64,000 nt of DNA. Source: Litoreibacter meonggei (lineage in GTDB: Bacteria > Pseudomonadota > Alphaproteobacteria > Rhodobacterales > Rhodobacteraceae). The stretch lies in NCBI RefSeq assembly GCF_003663885.1, contig NZ_RCCE01000001.1:744001-808000 (forward strand), given 5' to 3'. The notes under the pieces were generated by a model. The model saw nothing but the letters and a program-made list of their open reading frames with translations, was not told where the DNA came from and made no database searches. Below, piece after piece: positions 36,543 to 45,447 of the stretch (position 1 is its first letter; each line of letters begins with the position of its first letter). The position numbers and the translations under genes are program-made.

Positions 36543-37019
36543 CTACCCGCCCTGCCCGTCAAGCGAAGGGCCGCCGATGTCCGTCACCAAACCAATGTTG
36601 GAAAAGCCACCCTTGTTGAGCGCTCCCATCACCTGCACGACCCGCTCGTAAGGGATCGAGCCATCGGCGCGCAGGAAAACCTTGTCGTCATTCCGCTCGG
36701 CGGCAATGGCACGCAGTCGGCCAATCAACGCATCATCCTCGATCGGTGTATTCTGGATCGACAACTGCCCGTCCGCCTCGACGGTAATGGTCAGCGGTTC
36801 CTCCTGCTCGGTCGGCAGGGCAGAGGCTGCGGTCTTCGGCAACTCCACCGGCACACCGACCGTCAACAACGGGGCCGCCACCATGAAGATGATCAGCAAC
36901 ACCAGCATCACATCGACGAAGGGCGTGACGTTGATCTCCGACATCGGCTTGGAGCCGCTCTTACGCCGCTTGCCCCGACGCCCGCCCGAAGACGCGCCTT
37001 GTTGAACACTTGCACCCAT
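36543..37019 (-). CDS. tolR: Tol-Pal proton-channel subunit TolR
   Basis: 158 residues. The single membrane helix VDVMLVLLIIFMVAAPLL carries the key aspartate in FVDVMLVLL near residue 37. A periplasmic domain follows (EEPLTITVEADGQLSI). It follows tolQ by three bases. Confidence 0.95.
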   Translation of the reverse strand: MGASVQQGASSGGRRGKRRKSGSKPMSEINVTPFVDVMLVLLIIFMVAAPLLTVGVPVELPKTAASALPTEQEEPLTITVEADGQLSIQNTPIEDDALIGRLRAIAAERNDDKVFLRADGSIPYERVVQVMGALNKGGFSNIGLVTDIGGPSLDGQGG

Positions 37020-37022
37020 GGC

Positions 37023-37718
37023 TCAAGCGTCCAGTTGACGTGACAGGATGGTGGTAAACTCGTCGGCAAACGCCTCGTAGCCCGACATGATGCGGTCCGA
37101 GTCAGCGCTCAGCTTGTTGTAGAAAATAACTGCCGGAATAGCCGCGACCAGACCCAGTGCCGTGGCGACCAGCGCCTCCGCAATACCAGGGGCCACAACC
37201 GCCAAATTGGTGCTTTGCGAGATCGCGATTTGCTCGAACGCGTGTTTGATACCCCAAACCGTGCCAAACAGCCCGATGAACGGGGCTGTCGCACCTGTCG
37301 TTGCCAAGAAACCCAAACCGTAGTTCAGCTTTTCTTCCTGCTTGGAAATAGCCACATCCATCGAGCGGTCAATCCGCGCGGTGGCCCCCGCGATCAGCTG
37401 GCCGTCGTCGCGGTGCGACCGTCGCCATTCGCTCATGCCTGCGGCAAAAATTTTCTGCGCCGCCCCGTCCGGATCAGCGCCCACCTTGTCGAACAGCTCG
37501 TCCAGCGGTTCGCCCGACCAGAACAGACGGTCGAACTCTTCCGCCTCGCGGCGTGCCGCGCGGTAGTTGATGAACTTCTGAACGATGATCGCCCAGCCCC
37601 AGAACGAGGCCCCGATCAGCATCAGCATGACTATTTTAACAGTTGGTGTTGCCCGCCAGAAAAGCGCCGTGACTGAAAAGTCCACGTCGCTGGCTAGGCC
37701 GATTGCCTCAGCTTCCAT
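37023..37718 (-). CDS. tolQ: Tol-Pal proton-channel subunit TolQ
   Basis: 231 residues with three membrane helices (VKIVMLMLIGASFWGWAIIV; LGFLATTGATAPFIGLFGTV; ALVATALGLVAAIPAVIFYN). The family signature GLFGTVWGIKHAFE is present. It forms the proton channel with TolR. It starts about 110 bases after ybgC. Confidence 0.96.
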   Translation of the reverse strand: MEAEAIGLASDVDFSVTALFWRATPTVKIVMLMLIGASFWGWAIIVQKFINYRAARREAEEFDRLFWSGEPLDELFDKVGADPDGAAQKIFAAGMSEWRRSHRDDGQLIAGATARIDRSMDVAISKQEEKLNYGLGFLATTGATAPFIGLFGTVWGIKHAFEQIAISQSTNLAVVAPGIAEALVATALGLVAAIPAVIFYNKLSADSDRIMSGYEAFADEFTTILSRQLDA

Positions 37719-37828
37719 AAAACCTGCTCGCCTTGTTTTTACCGCTTTGTGCGGCTTGATTGGCCATAGAATAGCCGCAACGGAACTGCTTTGCTACATA
37801 TCACGTCGCAAGGGCATAAAAATTCCCG

Positions 37829-38221
37829 TTACCGTTGCATCTGTTGGCGAATATCCGCCGGAAGCCGCTGCGGGCGGCCATCCACGCCCAAGCAAACAAG
37901 CGTCACCACCGATTTGAACAGCACATCATTGCCGCGACTGACATCTTGCGTGAGCGTGATCCGCGCCGCCGAAATGTCCTGCACGTCCGTTGTCACGCTC
38001 AAGACGTCGTCAAACTTCGCGGGCGACAGGTAGTCCGCCTCGACCCGCCGCACGGCAAAAACAATCCCCTGCTCGGCTTTCAGCGCCACTTGATCCACGC
38101 CAATCTCGCGCACCCATTCGCTGCGGGCGCGCTCGATGAACTTCAGGTAGTTGGCGTAATAGACGATGCCCGCAAGGTCGGTGTCTTCGTAGTAGACGCG
38201 CAGTGAGAAACTATGTGTCAT
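37829..38221 (-). CDS. ybgC: Acyl-CoA thioesterase YbgC
   Basis: 130 residues of hotdog fold; the catalytic motif is YYEDTDLAGIVYYANYLKFI, with the Asp in DTDLAG near residue 15. It is the usual first gene of the tol-pal block. The ATG at 38221 follows GGGGGAG. Confidence 0.93.
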   Translation of the reverse strand: MTHSFSLRVYYEDTDLAGIVYYANYLKFIERARSEWVREIGVDQVALKAEQGIVFAVRRVEADYLSPAKFDDVLSVTTDVQDISAARITLTQDVSRGNDVLFKSVVTLVCLGVDGRPQRLPADIRQQMQR

Positions 38222-38222
38222 A

Positions 38223-38441
38223 TTACTCCCCCGCCTCAATCATCGCGCGAATTTTCACGGCTTTCTCGAAATGGTCAAGCTTGTGGGTCTCGATCCACCA
38301 TCTTGCAGCCTCCATTAGCGCGTCGGGTGTGTCGTTCTTGTTGGCGAAGAAGGCGTAGAAAGACAGCCCCACCCCGTCACCCTTCTTGGCAATCTTATCT
38401 GTGCAAATCGCAATGGCGTGGCGTCGCAAACTGTCTCTCAT
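38223..38441 (-). CDS. Small conserved hypothetical protein (possibly DUF6500)
   Basis: 72 residues starting MRDSLRRHAIAICTDKIAKK, with GVGLSFYAFFANKND and WWIETHKLDHFEKAV further on. It looks like a small globular protein without signal peptide or membrane helix. The start at 38441 is chosen because it lies eight bases after the preceding gene's stop; an upstream in-frame start overlaps that gene. It ends one base before the ybgC ATG, so it is co-transcribed with the tol-pal block. I recall a family of this pattern (DUF6500) but cannot confirm it. Confidence 0.65.
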   Translation of the reverse strand: MRDSLRRHAIAICTDKIAKKGDGVGLSFYAFFANKNDTPDALMEAARWWIETHKLDHFEKAVKIRAMIEAGE

Positions 38442-38448
38442 CTCGGCC

Positions 38449-39102
38449 TCAAGATACCAATGCCCCGATCCGCGCTGCCAGACGCAGCGCATGGGACGCA
38501 TCATCGGCGGCCACCGGCATCACAGGATCGTAGGCAGCACGGATTACATTCGCCACGTCTGGTTTCAAAATCGCCACGTTGTCACCGGTCAACGCCAGCG
38601 GAGACGACCCCAAAAACGCCTCATCGGACCAAAGCAGGATGGACTGCACAGCTTGACCCAGACAGATGGTCTCGGCGGGAATATCCGACATGACGTCATC
38701 CATGCGCACAAAAACGAAGCACGCCTTGATTCCGCCATCAGGCTCGAACCGGAACAGTCTATACTGGTTGGCGTCCGCCGCTTTCAGCCGTTCGACCAAT
38801 GGCCCCAGTTCCGGAATCATCCGGTCAAGGTTCGGCGTGTCGATCAGCTCTTGCCACTCGCGCAGGAAAAACACCATGAGGTTGGAGCCCAACTCCGGGT
38901 CTGTCTCGGCCACCTCGTGGCCCGCCAATCTGCACACTGCTTCGATAGCGCCCTTGATGATGCCGACCGTGCTATCTTCAACGCCAAATGCCACGGGTGC
39001 AATCGGCCTCCCCCAGCGGGCAAATAGGTAGGACCCGTCGGAGCGGGTGAACAGCTTGGTCACCGCTTCGGGCGAAGCGTCGTGCATCATGGCAAACTCC
39101 AT
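38449..39102 (-). CDS. Hypothetical protein, roseobacter-type
   Basis: 217 residues, no signal peptide and no clear membrane helix. Visible features are a conserved-looking SYLFARWGRPIAPVAFGVED near the N-terminus, DPELGSNLMVFFLREWQEL and a FVFVRMDDVMSD segment. I do not recognise the family. In-frame starts at 39102, 39090 or 39087 are possible; the 39102 start overlaps the end of the previous gene by 16 bases. It belongs to a tight run of unknown genes between ruvB and ybgC. Confidence 0.7.
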   Translation of the reverse strand: MEFAMMHDASPEAVTKLFTRSDGSYLFARWGRPIAPVAFGVEDSTVGIIKGAIEAVCRLAGHEVAETDPELGSNLMVFFLREWQELIDTPNLDRMIPELGPLVERLKAADANQYRLFRFEPDGGIKACFVFVRMDDVMSDIPAETICLGQAVQSILLWSDEAFLGSSPLALTGDNVAILKPDVANVIRAAYDPVMPVAADDASHALRLAARIGALVS

Positions 39103-39917
39103 CTCAATAGCGACGTGATAACGGGGTCAGCAAACTGCTGATCGCCCGCGAAGACGATAGGTCCACCGCGATTATAGAACACCGCAAATGGCGCGCCGTC
39201 GCGGATCCGTACCGCCCAAGCCGCTGCCGCTGTGTTGCATTGGTGCGCCTGACAGGCGCGGCCGACAATCCAGCCACCCTCCTGCCGTGTGTCGCCCGGC
39301 CCCGACATCCTGCGGCTCAGCTCGTCCATTTGCAGCGGTGTCAGCACACGGGCAAACCGCGCCTGCTCGCTGGGGTCTTGGGTCAGGCGTTGCGGATGCT
39401 GGCCCAGCCAGCGCGTGACCGCTTGCCCCGCCCCAGCGGCGGGCGCGGTCGCCTCGGCCACTGCGACTTGGCTCAACTGCGCCCCGTCAAAGCGGAAGGT
39501 CTGATGCGCCACTCGTGGCGTAGGGTCGGAAATATCAACCTCCAACGCCTCTGGTGTCACCCGCAAATCAATGGGCCCACCCTGACAAACCCCGAATTCA
39601 TCCGTACGTGCCGCGGCCCCCGCTGTCAGCATGATCGCGATCTGCGAGGCCCCGCCGCACATATTGCCACCATGGCGCGAGGTCAGAACCGCCCAATCCT
39701 GCGTGCCGCCTTGCACAGCCCAGACGCCGTCAATGGAATACGCGTGATTTTCTATTCCCAGATCAGAGCCGTTAAACAACACCCGCTGCTGGCCCAACTG
39801 CCCTACCACCTGCAACACCCCGAACCGGGTCTGCGCCTGAGTATAGCCGCCCGCCGTGTAGTCCGCCGACGCGGCGCTGCCCCAAAGTGCGAAGAGTATA
39901 ACAAGCACACGCCACAT
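39087..39917 (-). CDS. Secreted hypothetical protein
   Basis: 276 residues with a signal peptide (LVILFALWGSAASA). Cysteines appear in two pairs (GGNMCGG...FGVCQGG and GRACQAHQCN), suggesting disulfides in the periplasm. The C-terminal part has FAVFYNRGGPIVFAGDQQFA. The family is not recognised. Its start lies four bases after ruvB, so it is probably read with the ruv genes. Confidence 0.75.
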   Translation of the reverse strand: MWRVLVILFALWGSAASADYTAGGYTQAQTRFGVLQVVGQLGQQRVLFNGSDLGIENHAYSIDGVWAVQGGTQDWAVLTSRHGGNMCGGASQIAIMLTAGAAARTDEFGVCQGGPIDLRVTPEALEVDISDPTPRVAHQTFRFDGAQLSQVAVAEATAPAAGAGQAVTRWLGQHPQRLTQDPSEQARFARVLTPLQMDELSRRMSGPGDTRQEGGWIVGRACQAHQCNTAAAAWAVRIRDGAPFAVFYNRGGPIVFAGDQQFADPVITSLLRWSLP

Positions 39918-39921
39918 GGTC

Positions 39922-40950
39922 TCAGTCTCCGAACAGGTCCGTGCTACGCTGAGGTGCGTCCAGCCCCAGATGCGTCCACGCTTTTTGCGCCAACATCCGC
40001 CCGCGCGGGGTGCGCTGGATCAGGCCTTGTTGCAGCAGATACGGCTCGATTACCTCTTCTACTGCGTCGCGGCTCTCCGACAGGGCGGCAGACATCGTTT
40101 CAATCCCCACCGGCCCGCCTTGGTAGTTTTCAGCAATCAACCGAAGATAACGCCGGTCCGCGCCATCGAGGCCAAGATGATCGACACCCAGACGCGTCAA
40201 AGCGCTATCCGCCAAGGCTCGCGTAATCTTTCCGCCGCCTTCGACCACGGCAAAGTCCACAACCCGCCGCAGCAAACGACCCGCAATCCGCGGCGTCCCC
40301 CGCGCCCGCCGCGCAATCTCTAGCGCGCCATCATCTTCTGTGGGAATACCCAACAGCCGCGCGCCACGGCGCACGATCTCGTGCAGCTCGCTCTCGGTGT
40401 AGAATTGCAGTCGTGTCGGAATACCGAAGCGGTCGCGTAAGGGCGTCGTCAACAACCCAAGCCGTGTGGTCGCACCCACCAGCGTGAACGGTTGCAACTC
40501 GATACGCACGGTTCGCGCCGCAGGCCCTTCGCCAATCACCAAATCCAGCTCGAAATCTTCCAGCGCGGGATACAGGATTTCTTCAACCACGGGGTTGAGC
40601 CGGTGGATTTCGTCGATGAACAACACGTCACGGGCTTCCAGATTGGTCAGGATTGCCGCCAGATCGCCCGCCTTGGCAAGCACCGGACCGGAGGTCATGC
40701 GAAAGTTAACACCCAACTCGCGGGCCATAATCTGCGCCAGCGTGGTTTTCCCCAAGCCCGGAGGTCCGTGGAACAGCGTGTGGTCCATCGCCTCGCCACG
40801 TGTCTTGGCGCTCTCGATAAACACCCTCAGGTTCGCCCGCGCCTCGGCCTGACCAATAAACTCGTCCAGCCCCTGAGGACGCAACGCGCGGTCCGTATCT
40901 TCCGGACGCTTCTCGGGGCGCAATGTTGGATCAGGTTCGTTCATATACAT
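39922..40950 (-). CDS. ruvB: Holliday junction branch migration helicase RuvB
   Basis: 342 residues. Walker A is [13 protein letters not shown] near residue 62, Walker B is [11 protein letters not shown], and [19 protein letters not shown] and the winged-helix end ([18 protein letters not shown]) are present. It drives branch migration with RuvA. The start could also be the ATG at 40944. Confidence 0.97.
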   Translation of the reverse strand: MYMNEPDPTLRPEKRPEDTDRALRPQGLDEFIGQAEARANLRVFIESAKTRGEAMDHTLFHGPPGLGKTTLAQIMARELGVNFRMTSGPVLAKAGDLAAILTNLEARDVLFIDEIHRLNPVVEEILYPALEDFELDLVIGEGPAARTVRIELQPFTLVGATTRLGLLTTPLRDRFGIPTRLQFYTESELHEIVRRGARLLGIPTEDDGALEIARRARGTPRIAGRLLRRVVDFAVVEGGGKITRALADSALTRLGVDHLGLDGADRRYLRLIAENYQGGPVGIETMSAALSESRDAVEEVIEPYLLQQGLIQRTPRGRMLAQKAWTHLGLDAPQRSTDLFGD

Positions 40951-40996
40951 CTCTATGCCGCAGGGCAGGTCGTTCTTCCAGAGGAAGGTTCACACC

Positions 40997-41650
40997 TTAC
41001 TCCTTCGGCGCCAACAGTTTCAACGCCGCACGGATCAGTGCAGGAGTTTCCGCTGCACCATCACCTGCGGCCTGCGCCACCGCTCCGGCCGCATCTCCAT
41101 GGGCGTAACCAAGGTTCACCAACGCCGACAAAGCCTCCGCCTGCGCCGAAGCGGTTGGGGCAGAGATCGGCTCGATCACGGCATCACTATCTGACCCCGT
41201 CCCGACCAAGCCTTGCGCCGCGGCTAAACTGCCGCCCATTGCCATGACGTTTGGTGCTTTGTCTTTCAACTCAAGCACAACCTTTTGCGCTGTTTTGGGA
41301 CCAATACCCTTGGCTGCTTTGATGGTGTTCCAGTCGCCCAAGGTTACTGCACGCGACACGCCATCCGGCCCCAAGGTCGACAAAATAGCCATCGACGCCT
41401 TTGCGCCGACGCCCTGCACTGTCATCAAAAGACGATGCCATTCTTTCTCGACAAGTGAAGTGAAGCCGAAAAGCTGCAACAGGTCTTCGCGCACCAAAAG
41501 CTCGGTAAACAGCGATACCGCCTCCCCCGGCCCGGGAAGCACCGCCATCGTGCGCTCAGAGCAGTAGACCATATAGCCCACCCCGCCCACGTCGATCAGA
41601 ACGTGATCCGCAGCGCGGTAATCCAATCGCCCTGTAAGCTTGCCGATCAT
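40997..41650 (-). CDS. ruvA: Holliday junction-binding protein RuvA
   Basis: 217 residues starting [20 protein letters not shown]. The helix-hairpin-helix segments [17 protein letters not shown] and [19 protein letters not shown] are present. The start codon overlaps the ruvC stop by four bases; a longer frame from 41713 lies within ruvC and is rejected. Confidence 0.95.
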   Translation of the reverse strand: MIGKLTGRLDYRAADHVLIDVGGVGYMVYCSERTMAVLPGPGEAVSLFTELLVREDLLQLFGFTSLVEKEWHRLLMTVQGVGAKASMAILSTLGPDGVSRAVTLGDWNTIKAAKGIGPKTAQKVVLELKDKAPNVMAMGGSLAAAQGLVGTGSDSDAVIEPISAPTASAQAEALSALVNLGYAHGDAAGAVAQAAGDGAAETPALIRAALKLLAPKE

Positions 41651-42156
41651 GCCCCTGCCCTCGCCAATGCTTCGTCTAATCTGTTTCCGGCCCGCGCATG
41701 AAACGCGTGACATAGCGCTATCGCCAAAGCGTCCGTCGCGTCCGGTCCCGTCAAAATCACCCCCGGCAGCTGCATCTTCACCATATGCGCCACTTGGGTC
41801 TTGTCGGCGTGGCCAACACCCACAACAGTCTTCTTGATCTTGTTCGGGGCATATTCGCCAATGCTCAGCCCTGCTTGCGCGGGCACCAGCATCGCGATCC
41901 CACGCGCTTGTCCCAGCTTCAAGGTGCCGGCTCCGTCCTTGTTGACAAAGGTCTGCTCTACCCCGGCTGTATCGGGCGCGAAGCGGGTGAATATCTCGGT
42001 AAGTTGCGCATGCAGGCTTAGAAGCCGCGCGCCAAGTTCAGTTCCTGTTGAGGAATGGCACGTGCCGTTGGCAACATGCGAAATCCGCGATCCGTCGGTG
42101 TCGATCACCCCCCAACCAAGGTTTCTCAATCCCGGGTCAATCCCTATGACGCGCAT
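41647..42156 (-). CDS. ruvC: Holliday junction resolvase RuvC
   Basis: 169 residues starting [19 protein letters not shown]; Asp7 is the first catalytic residue. Further catalytic segments are [18 protein letters not shown] and [16 protein letters not shown]. It cuts Holliday junctions after RuvAB migration. It is the first gene of ruvCAB. A LexA-like site is 38 bases upstream. Confidence 0.95.
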   Translation of the reverse strand: MRVIGIDPGLRNLGWGVIDTDGSRISHVANGTCHSSTGTELGARLLSLHAQLTEIFTRFAPDTAGVEQTFVNKDGAGTLKLGQARGIAMLVPAQAGLSIGEYAPNKIKKTVVGVGHADKTQVAHMVKMQLPGVILTGPDATDALAIALCHAFHARAGNRLDEALARAGA

Positions 42157-42193
42157 GTCCTGCTCATTTTTTGTTGTTCTTTCGCCACAAGTA

Positions 42194-42208
42194 GCACGAA
42201 ACAAGAAC
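42194..42208 (-). promoter_or_regulatory. LexA-like (SOS) site upstream of ruvC
   Basis: On the minus strand the bases read GTTCTTGTTTCGTGC, which differs by one base from the alphaproteobacterial LexA consensus GTTC-N7-GTTC. It is well placed for control of ruvCAB. The mismatch in the second half lowers confidence. Confidence 0.4.
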
Positions 42209-42497
42209 ATTTGCCAAGATGATACGTGCAGGGCCGTTTTGACCAGCTTTCACCCAGTTCCCCCGAAAACGCCGTATCTGGGGTTCAAAATCGCCGCCCC
42301 AAGCTCTGTTTGCGACACACCGAAATGCCTTATTTTGCCATATTTTTTAGGGATTTAGGTGACGTTAGGACATATGCAAAAAATGCATAGGGGACATGCA
42401 AAAATCATTCTTGTGGGACTCGTGGCCGAACCCTAGATGCGGCTCAGACAGACACTCACTGCTCGAAATTGGGCACTCTCAAAAAAGGACGACTCGC
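42209..42497. other. Intergenic region between ruvC and the DUF1127 gene
   Basis: About 290 bases with no convincing gene. It holds the divergent promoters of ruvCAB and of the DUF1127 gene and a pair of ATGCAAAAA direct repeats at 42374-42404. Confidence 0.5.
42374..42404 (+). repeat. ATGCAAAAA direct repeats upstream of the DUF1127 gene
   Basis: ATGCAAAAA occurs at 42374 and 42396, 22 bases apart (two helical turns), with ATGCAT between the copies. This could be an operator. It is about 95 bases upstream of the DUF1127 start. Confidence 0.35.
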
Positions 42498-42689
42498 ATG
42501 GCTGTATATGAAACCTCCCGCTCGCTGAACGAAGGCGTCCGCGCCAATGCTTCTGGCTTTCTCGCCTCTTTCATCGGTGCCGTTGTGGCATGGAATGATC
42601 GCCGCGCAACCCGCAACGCTCTTTCCGCTTTGACCGCTCGCGAGCTGGAAGACATCGGCTTGAACCGTGGTGACATCTTCAACGTCTAA
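42498..42689 (+). CDS. DUF1127 small protein
   Basis: 63 residues ending in the DUF1127 pattern AWNDRRATRNALSALTAREL, then EDIGLNRGDI. Arg-rich small DUF1127 proteins are linked to RNA turnover and to phosphate and carbon regulation in some alphaproteobacteria. The start at 42498 follows AAAAAAGGACGACTCGC. A terminator follows. Confidence 0.88.
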   Translation: MAVYETSRSLNEGVRANASGFLASFIGAVVAWNDRRATRNALSALTARELEDIGLNRGDIFNV

Positions 42690-42717
42690 GCCCTAAAGCC
42701 TTAGGTTGCGAAATGCT

Positions 42718-42743
42718 AAGCCGCCCTTCGGGGTGGCTTTTTT
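42718..42743 (+). terminator. Intrinsic terminator after the DUF1127 gene
   Basis: AAGCCGCCC, TTC, GGGGTGGCTT hairpin followed by TTTT. It probably also serves the convergent gene at 42759. Confidence 0.8.
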
Positions 42744-42758
42744 CGTTTCTCAAGGTGT

Positions 42759-43112
42759 TTAGTTGTTGCGTAGAACGACGTCGATCCCGCGCGCCATGGT
42801 TTGCGTTGCAGGATCCGCATACAAAAGAAAGGCCGCCAAAACCTCGCCACTATGACCTTTTTTAAGCGTATCAATCCGGCGCTCATACTCGGTGCCACCC
42901 AATTGCGCAAAAAGAAAGCCCTTGAACATGATGAGGATTAGTCCGGTGGTGAGAATGCTTTTGACTGGCACAAGCTTCTTGCGGCGAGGCTTCACGACCT
43001 CAACGACAAGGCCATCTTTGCTAACCTTGCGAACGACCTTTTTATTCGGGTCGCCTTTTTGCTGAATCGCATTCAACCGCTCAATAAAGCGATCTTTGTT
43101 AACGTCTGCCAA
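42759..43112 (-). CDS. Hypothetical protein with one membrane helix
   Basis: 117 residues. A charged N-terminal half (RFIERLNAIQQKGDPNKKVV, VVKPRRKKLVPVK) precedes one membrane helix (ILTTGLILIMFKGFLFAQLG). The C-terminal part is soluble. The start codon is TTG; no ATG stands in frame nearby. I do not recognise a family. It converges with the DUF1127 gene. Confidence 0.65.
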   Translation of the reverse strand: MADVNKDRFIERLNAIQQKGDPNKKVVRKVSKDGLVVEVVKPRRKKLVPVKSILTTGLILIMFKGFLFAQLGGTEYERRIDTLKKGHSGEVLAAFLLYADPATQTMARGIDVVLRNN

Positions 43113-43190
43113 AACCTGATCCCAGTGCTTATGTATTGCACATTTCCGATCTTCGGTAGCAGGTTCGTGAACAATCTCCTACAAAAATTG

Positions 43191-44060
43191 CTATTTCTTG
43201 CACATTCGCAACGCAGTCCATTCACCAATGTCACGTCTTTGCGACAGTTGGAAACCGTTTTGCACGTAAACTGACTGCACTTCATCGGCCTGATCTGTCA
43301 GCAATCCCGACAAAATAACCGTACCGTCATCGGCACAATGCGCGGCCATATCCGGCGCCAAGTCGATCAGCGGCCCCTTCAAAATATTGGCAAAAATCAA
43401 GTCAAATGGCACCTTTACGGCAATATCATCATGCCCGAAGCCAATCGCCTCTCGGCAGGTGATCTTGTCGGCCATGCCGTTGGCCTGCGCATTGACCTGC
43501 GCGACCTCGACCGCAATCGGATCAATATCAGACGCAATCACCACCTGATCCCAAACTGCAGCCGCAGCCATAGCCAAAACCGCTGTGCCACAGCCCACAT
43601 CGATTACATTTTCAGCGCGACCGCCTTCGCTCAGGTAGTCTTCCAGCGACAAAAGGCAGCCCTGCGTTGTCCCGTGATGCCCCGTTCCGAACGCCATCGC
43701 GGCCTCGATCAACAGCGATACCTTGTCGGAAGGAACTTTGTCGGCATCATGGGCACCGTAGACGAAGAAACGCCCCGCCTCCACGGGAGCAAGTTCGCGG
43801 CGCACATGGGCCACCCAGTCCGTTTCAGGTATTTCAGACACGACAAACGGCTTCGCCTCATGCGCCGCGGTCAGCAATGCCAGCTCGATATCGTTCGGTT
43901 CGTCCAGAAAATAGCCGCCCACTTCCCAAAGCCCCGAGCCATCCTCAACCTCGAACACACCCACACCGGTCGGTGCGGGCTCCAGTGCCTCCAGCGCCTC
44001 ACCCAAGGCTTGGGCGGCAGGTTCCCCCATAAGGGTCGTCAGGGCGGTATATGTTGGCAT
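43191..44060 (-). CDS. prmA: Ribosomal protein L11 methyltransferase PrmA
   Basis: 289 residues. AMAFGTGHHGTTQGCLLSLE and the SAM-binding motif VIDVGCGTAVLAMAAA are clear, as is DLIFANILKGPLIDLAP, which holds the catalytic N-I-L. It methylates L11 on lysines and the N-terminus. Confidence 0.94.
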   Translation of the reverse strand: MPTYTALTTLMGEPAAQALGEALEALEPAPTGVGVFEVEDGSGLWEVGGYFLDEPNDIELALLTAAHEAKPFVVSEIPETDWVAHVRRELAPVEAGRFFVYGAHDADKVPSDKVSLLIEAAMAFGTGHHGTTQGCLLSLEDYLSEGGRAENVIDVGCGTAVLAMAAAAVWDQVVIASDIDPIAVEVAQVNAQANGMADKITCREAIGFGHDDIAVKVPFDLIFANILKGPLIDLAPDMAAHCADDGTVILSGLLTDQADEVQSVYVQNGFQLSQRRDIGEWTALRMCKK

Positions 44061-44126
44061 GGGCTGGCTCTCCTTGGGTTCGCCGTTCGATTAGGCCGCT
44101 GCCGGCCCCGGCGCAACCCCCGCCGA

Positions 44127-45371
44127 TCACTCTGCCGCTGCGGTTTTGCCTCGGGCGAAGATGGTCTCACGGCCCGGTTCAGGATGGCGCGGGATCAGCA
44201 TCGACAGCACCAGCGACGTGACCGCCATGCCTGCCGCCGCCACAAACACAGACGCGGGCGAGTTGATCCACATATACCCCAGCACCACCGGCAGGAACAC
44301 GGCGGCGATATGGTTAATGGTAAACGCCACGGCGGCGGTGGGTGCGATGTCGGCGGGGTCAGCGATCTTCTGGAAATAAGTCTTCAACGCGAACGCCATG
44401 GAGAAGAACAGGTGGTTCACCACATAAAGCCCAGCCGCCAGCACCACGCCCCAACCGAAATAGTAAATGCCGCCATAGGCAAGGAACACAATCGTCAGGC
44501 CGACATATTCGAAGATCAGCATCCGGCGCTCGCCGTAGACGCCAATCGCCCGCCCGATCAGCGGGGCGAAGATCATGTTGGCGACGTAGTTGATCAAAAA
44601 CAGCGCCGTCACTTCATGCACTTCGAAGCCAAACCGCTCGACCATCATGAAGGCCGCGAACACCACAAATATCTGACGTCGCGCGCCAGACACGAATTGC
44701 AGCGCGTAGTACAGCCAGTAGCGTTTGCGCAAGACCATGGTTTTGTTTTGCGGGTGGGGGGTCTCGAACTGCGGGAAATAGAGCAAGCAAAAGGCCGCAA
44801 TAAGAACGGTGATGCCGCCAGCCATCAGGTAAACGACTTCATAACTCAGATCGAAGGTTTTCCACGTCAGCACCAGCAAGCCATAAGCGATCAGCGACGC
44901 GAAACTGCCCGCCGCAGTCAGCCAGCCCAGCGTTTGCGGGGCTTTGGCCTTGTCGATCCACTGCAATTGCAGCGACTGGTTGACCGTCTCGTAATAATGG
45001 AACCCGATGGAAGATAGCAGCGTCAGCATCAAAATGCCGCCGAACTGCGGGAAATAGGACGTCATCGCCGTGGCGGCGCCCAAAAGGATCAGCGAAATCA
45101 ACCCCAGCACCTGCTCGCGGATGAAGATGATCAGGAAGATCACCCCGATTGCCAAAAACCCCGGAATCTCACGCACCGTATGCAGCCAGCCAATCTCGAC
45201 GCCAGTAAATCCGGCCACCTCAATCACGAAGTTATTGAGCAATGCGGACCATGTGGCAAACGCAACGGGCATGGCAAAAGCCATAAGGAACAGCAAGAAC
45301 ACGGGCTGACGTAGGAAGGGCAGCGCCTTCGCCTCGTCCAAATCCATACGTCTTATCTTGTCCCCAAACAT
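44127..45371 (-). CDS. MFS transporter
   Basis: 414 residues with 11-12 hydrophobic helices and the loop LINYVANMIFAPLIGRAIGV followed by YGERR, which matches the MFS inter-helix motif. The substrate is unknown. The start could also be the ATG at 45347 (MDLDEAKALPF). Neighbours do not point to a pathway. Confidence 0.8.
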   Translation of the reverse strand: MFGDKIRRMDLDEAKALPFLRQPVFLLFLMAFAMPVAFATWSALLNNFVIEVAGFTGVEIGWLHTVREIPGFLAIGVIFLIIFIREQVLGLISLILLGAATAMTSYFPQFGGILMLTLLSSIGFHYYETVNQSLQLQWIDKAKAPQTLGWLTAAGSFASLIAYGLLVLTWKTFDLSYEVVYLMAGGITVLIAAFCLLYFPQFETPHPQNKTMVLRKRYWLYYALQFVSGARRQIFVVFAAFMMVERFGFEVHEVTALFLINYVANMIFAPLIGRAIGVYGERRMLIFEYVGLTIVFLAYGGIYYFGWGVVLAAGLYVVNHLFFSMAFALKTYFQKIADPADIAPTAAVAFTINHIAAVFLPVVLGYMWINSPASVFVAAAGMAVTSLVLSMLIPRHPEPGRETIFARGKTAAAE

Positions 45372-45447
45372 GGCGAAGGCTTACGCCTGTCCGCCGTGGA
45401 TGGCGAGCAGAAATCGCGTATTGCGCAACCCAACCCGCCGCGCGGCG

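Noticed and set aside
34584-37043. Open frame of 819 codons on the plus strand
   Set aside because: It lies antisense to tolB, tolA and tolR, whose products show clear family motifs. Its translation is rich in Arg, His and Gly without any domain, as expected of a shadow frame in GC-rich DNA.
43338-45017. Open frame of 559 codons on the plus strand
   Set aside because: Antisense to prmA and the MFS transporter. His- and Arg-rich translation without recognisable domain.
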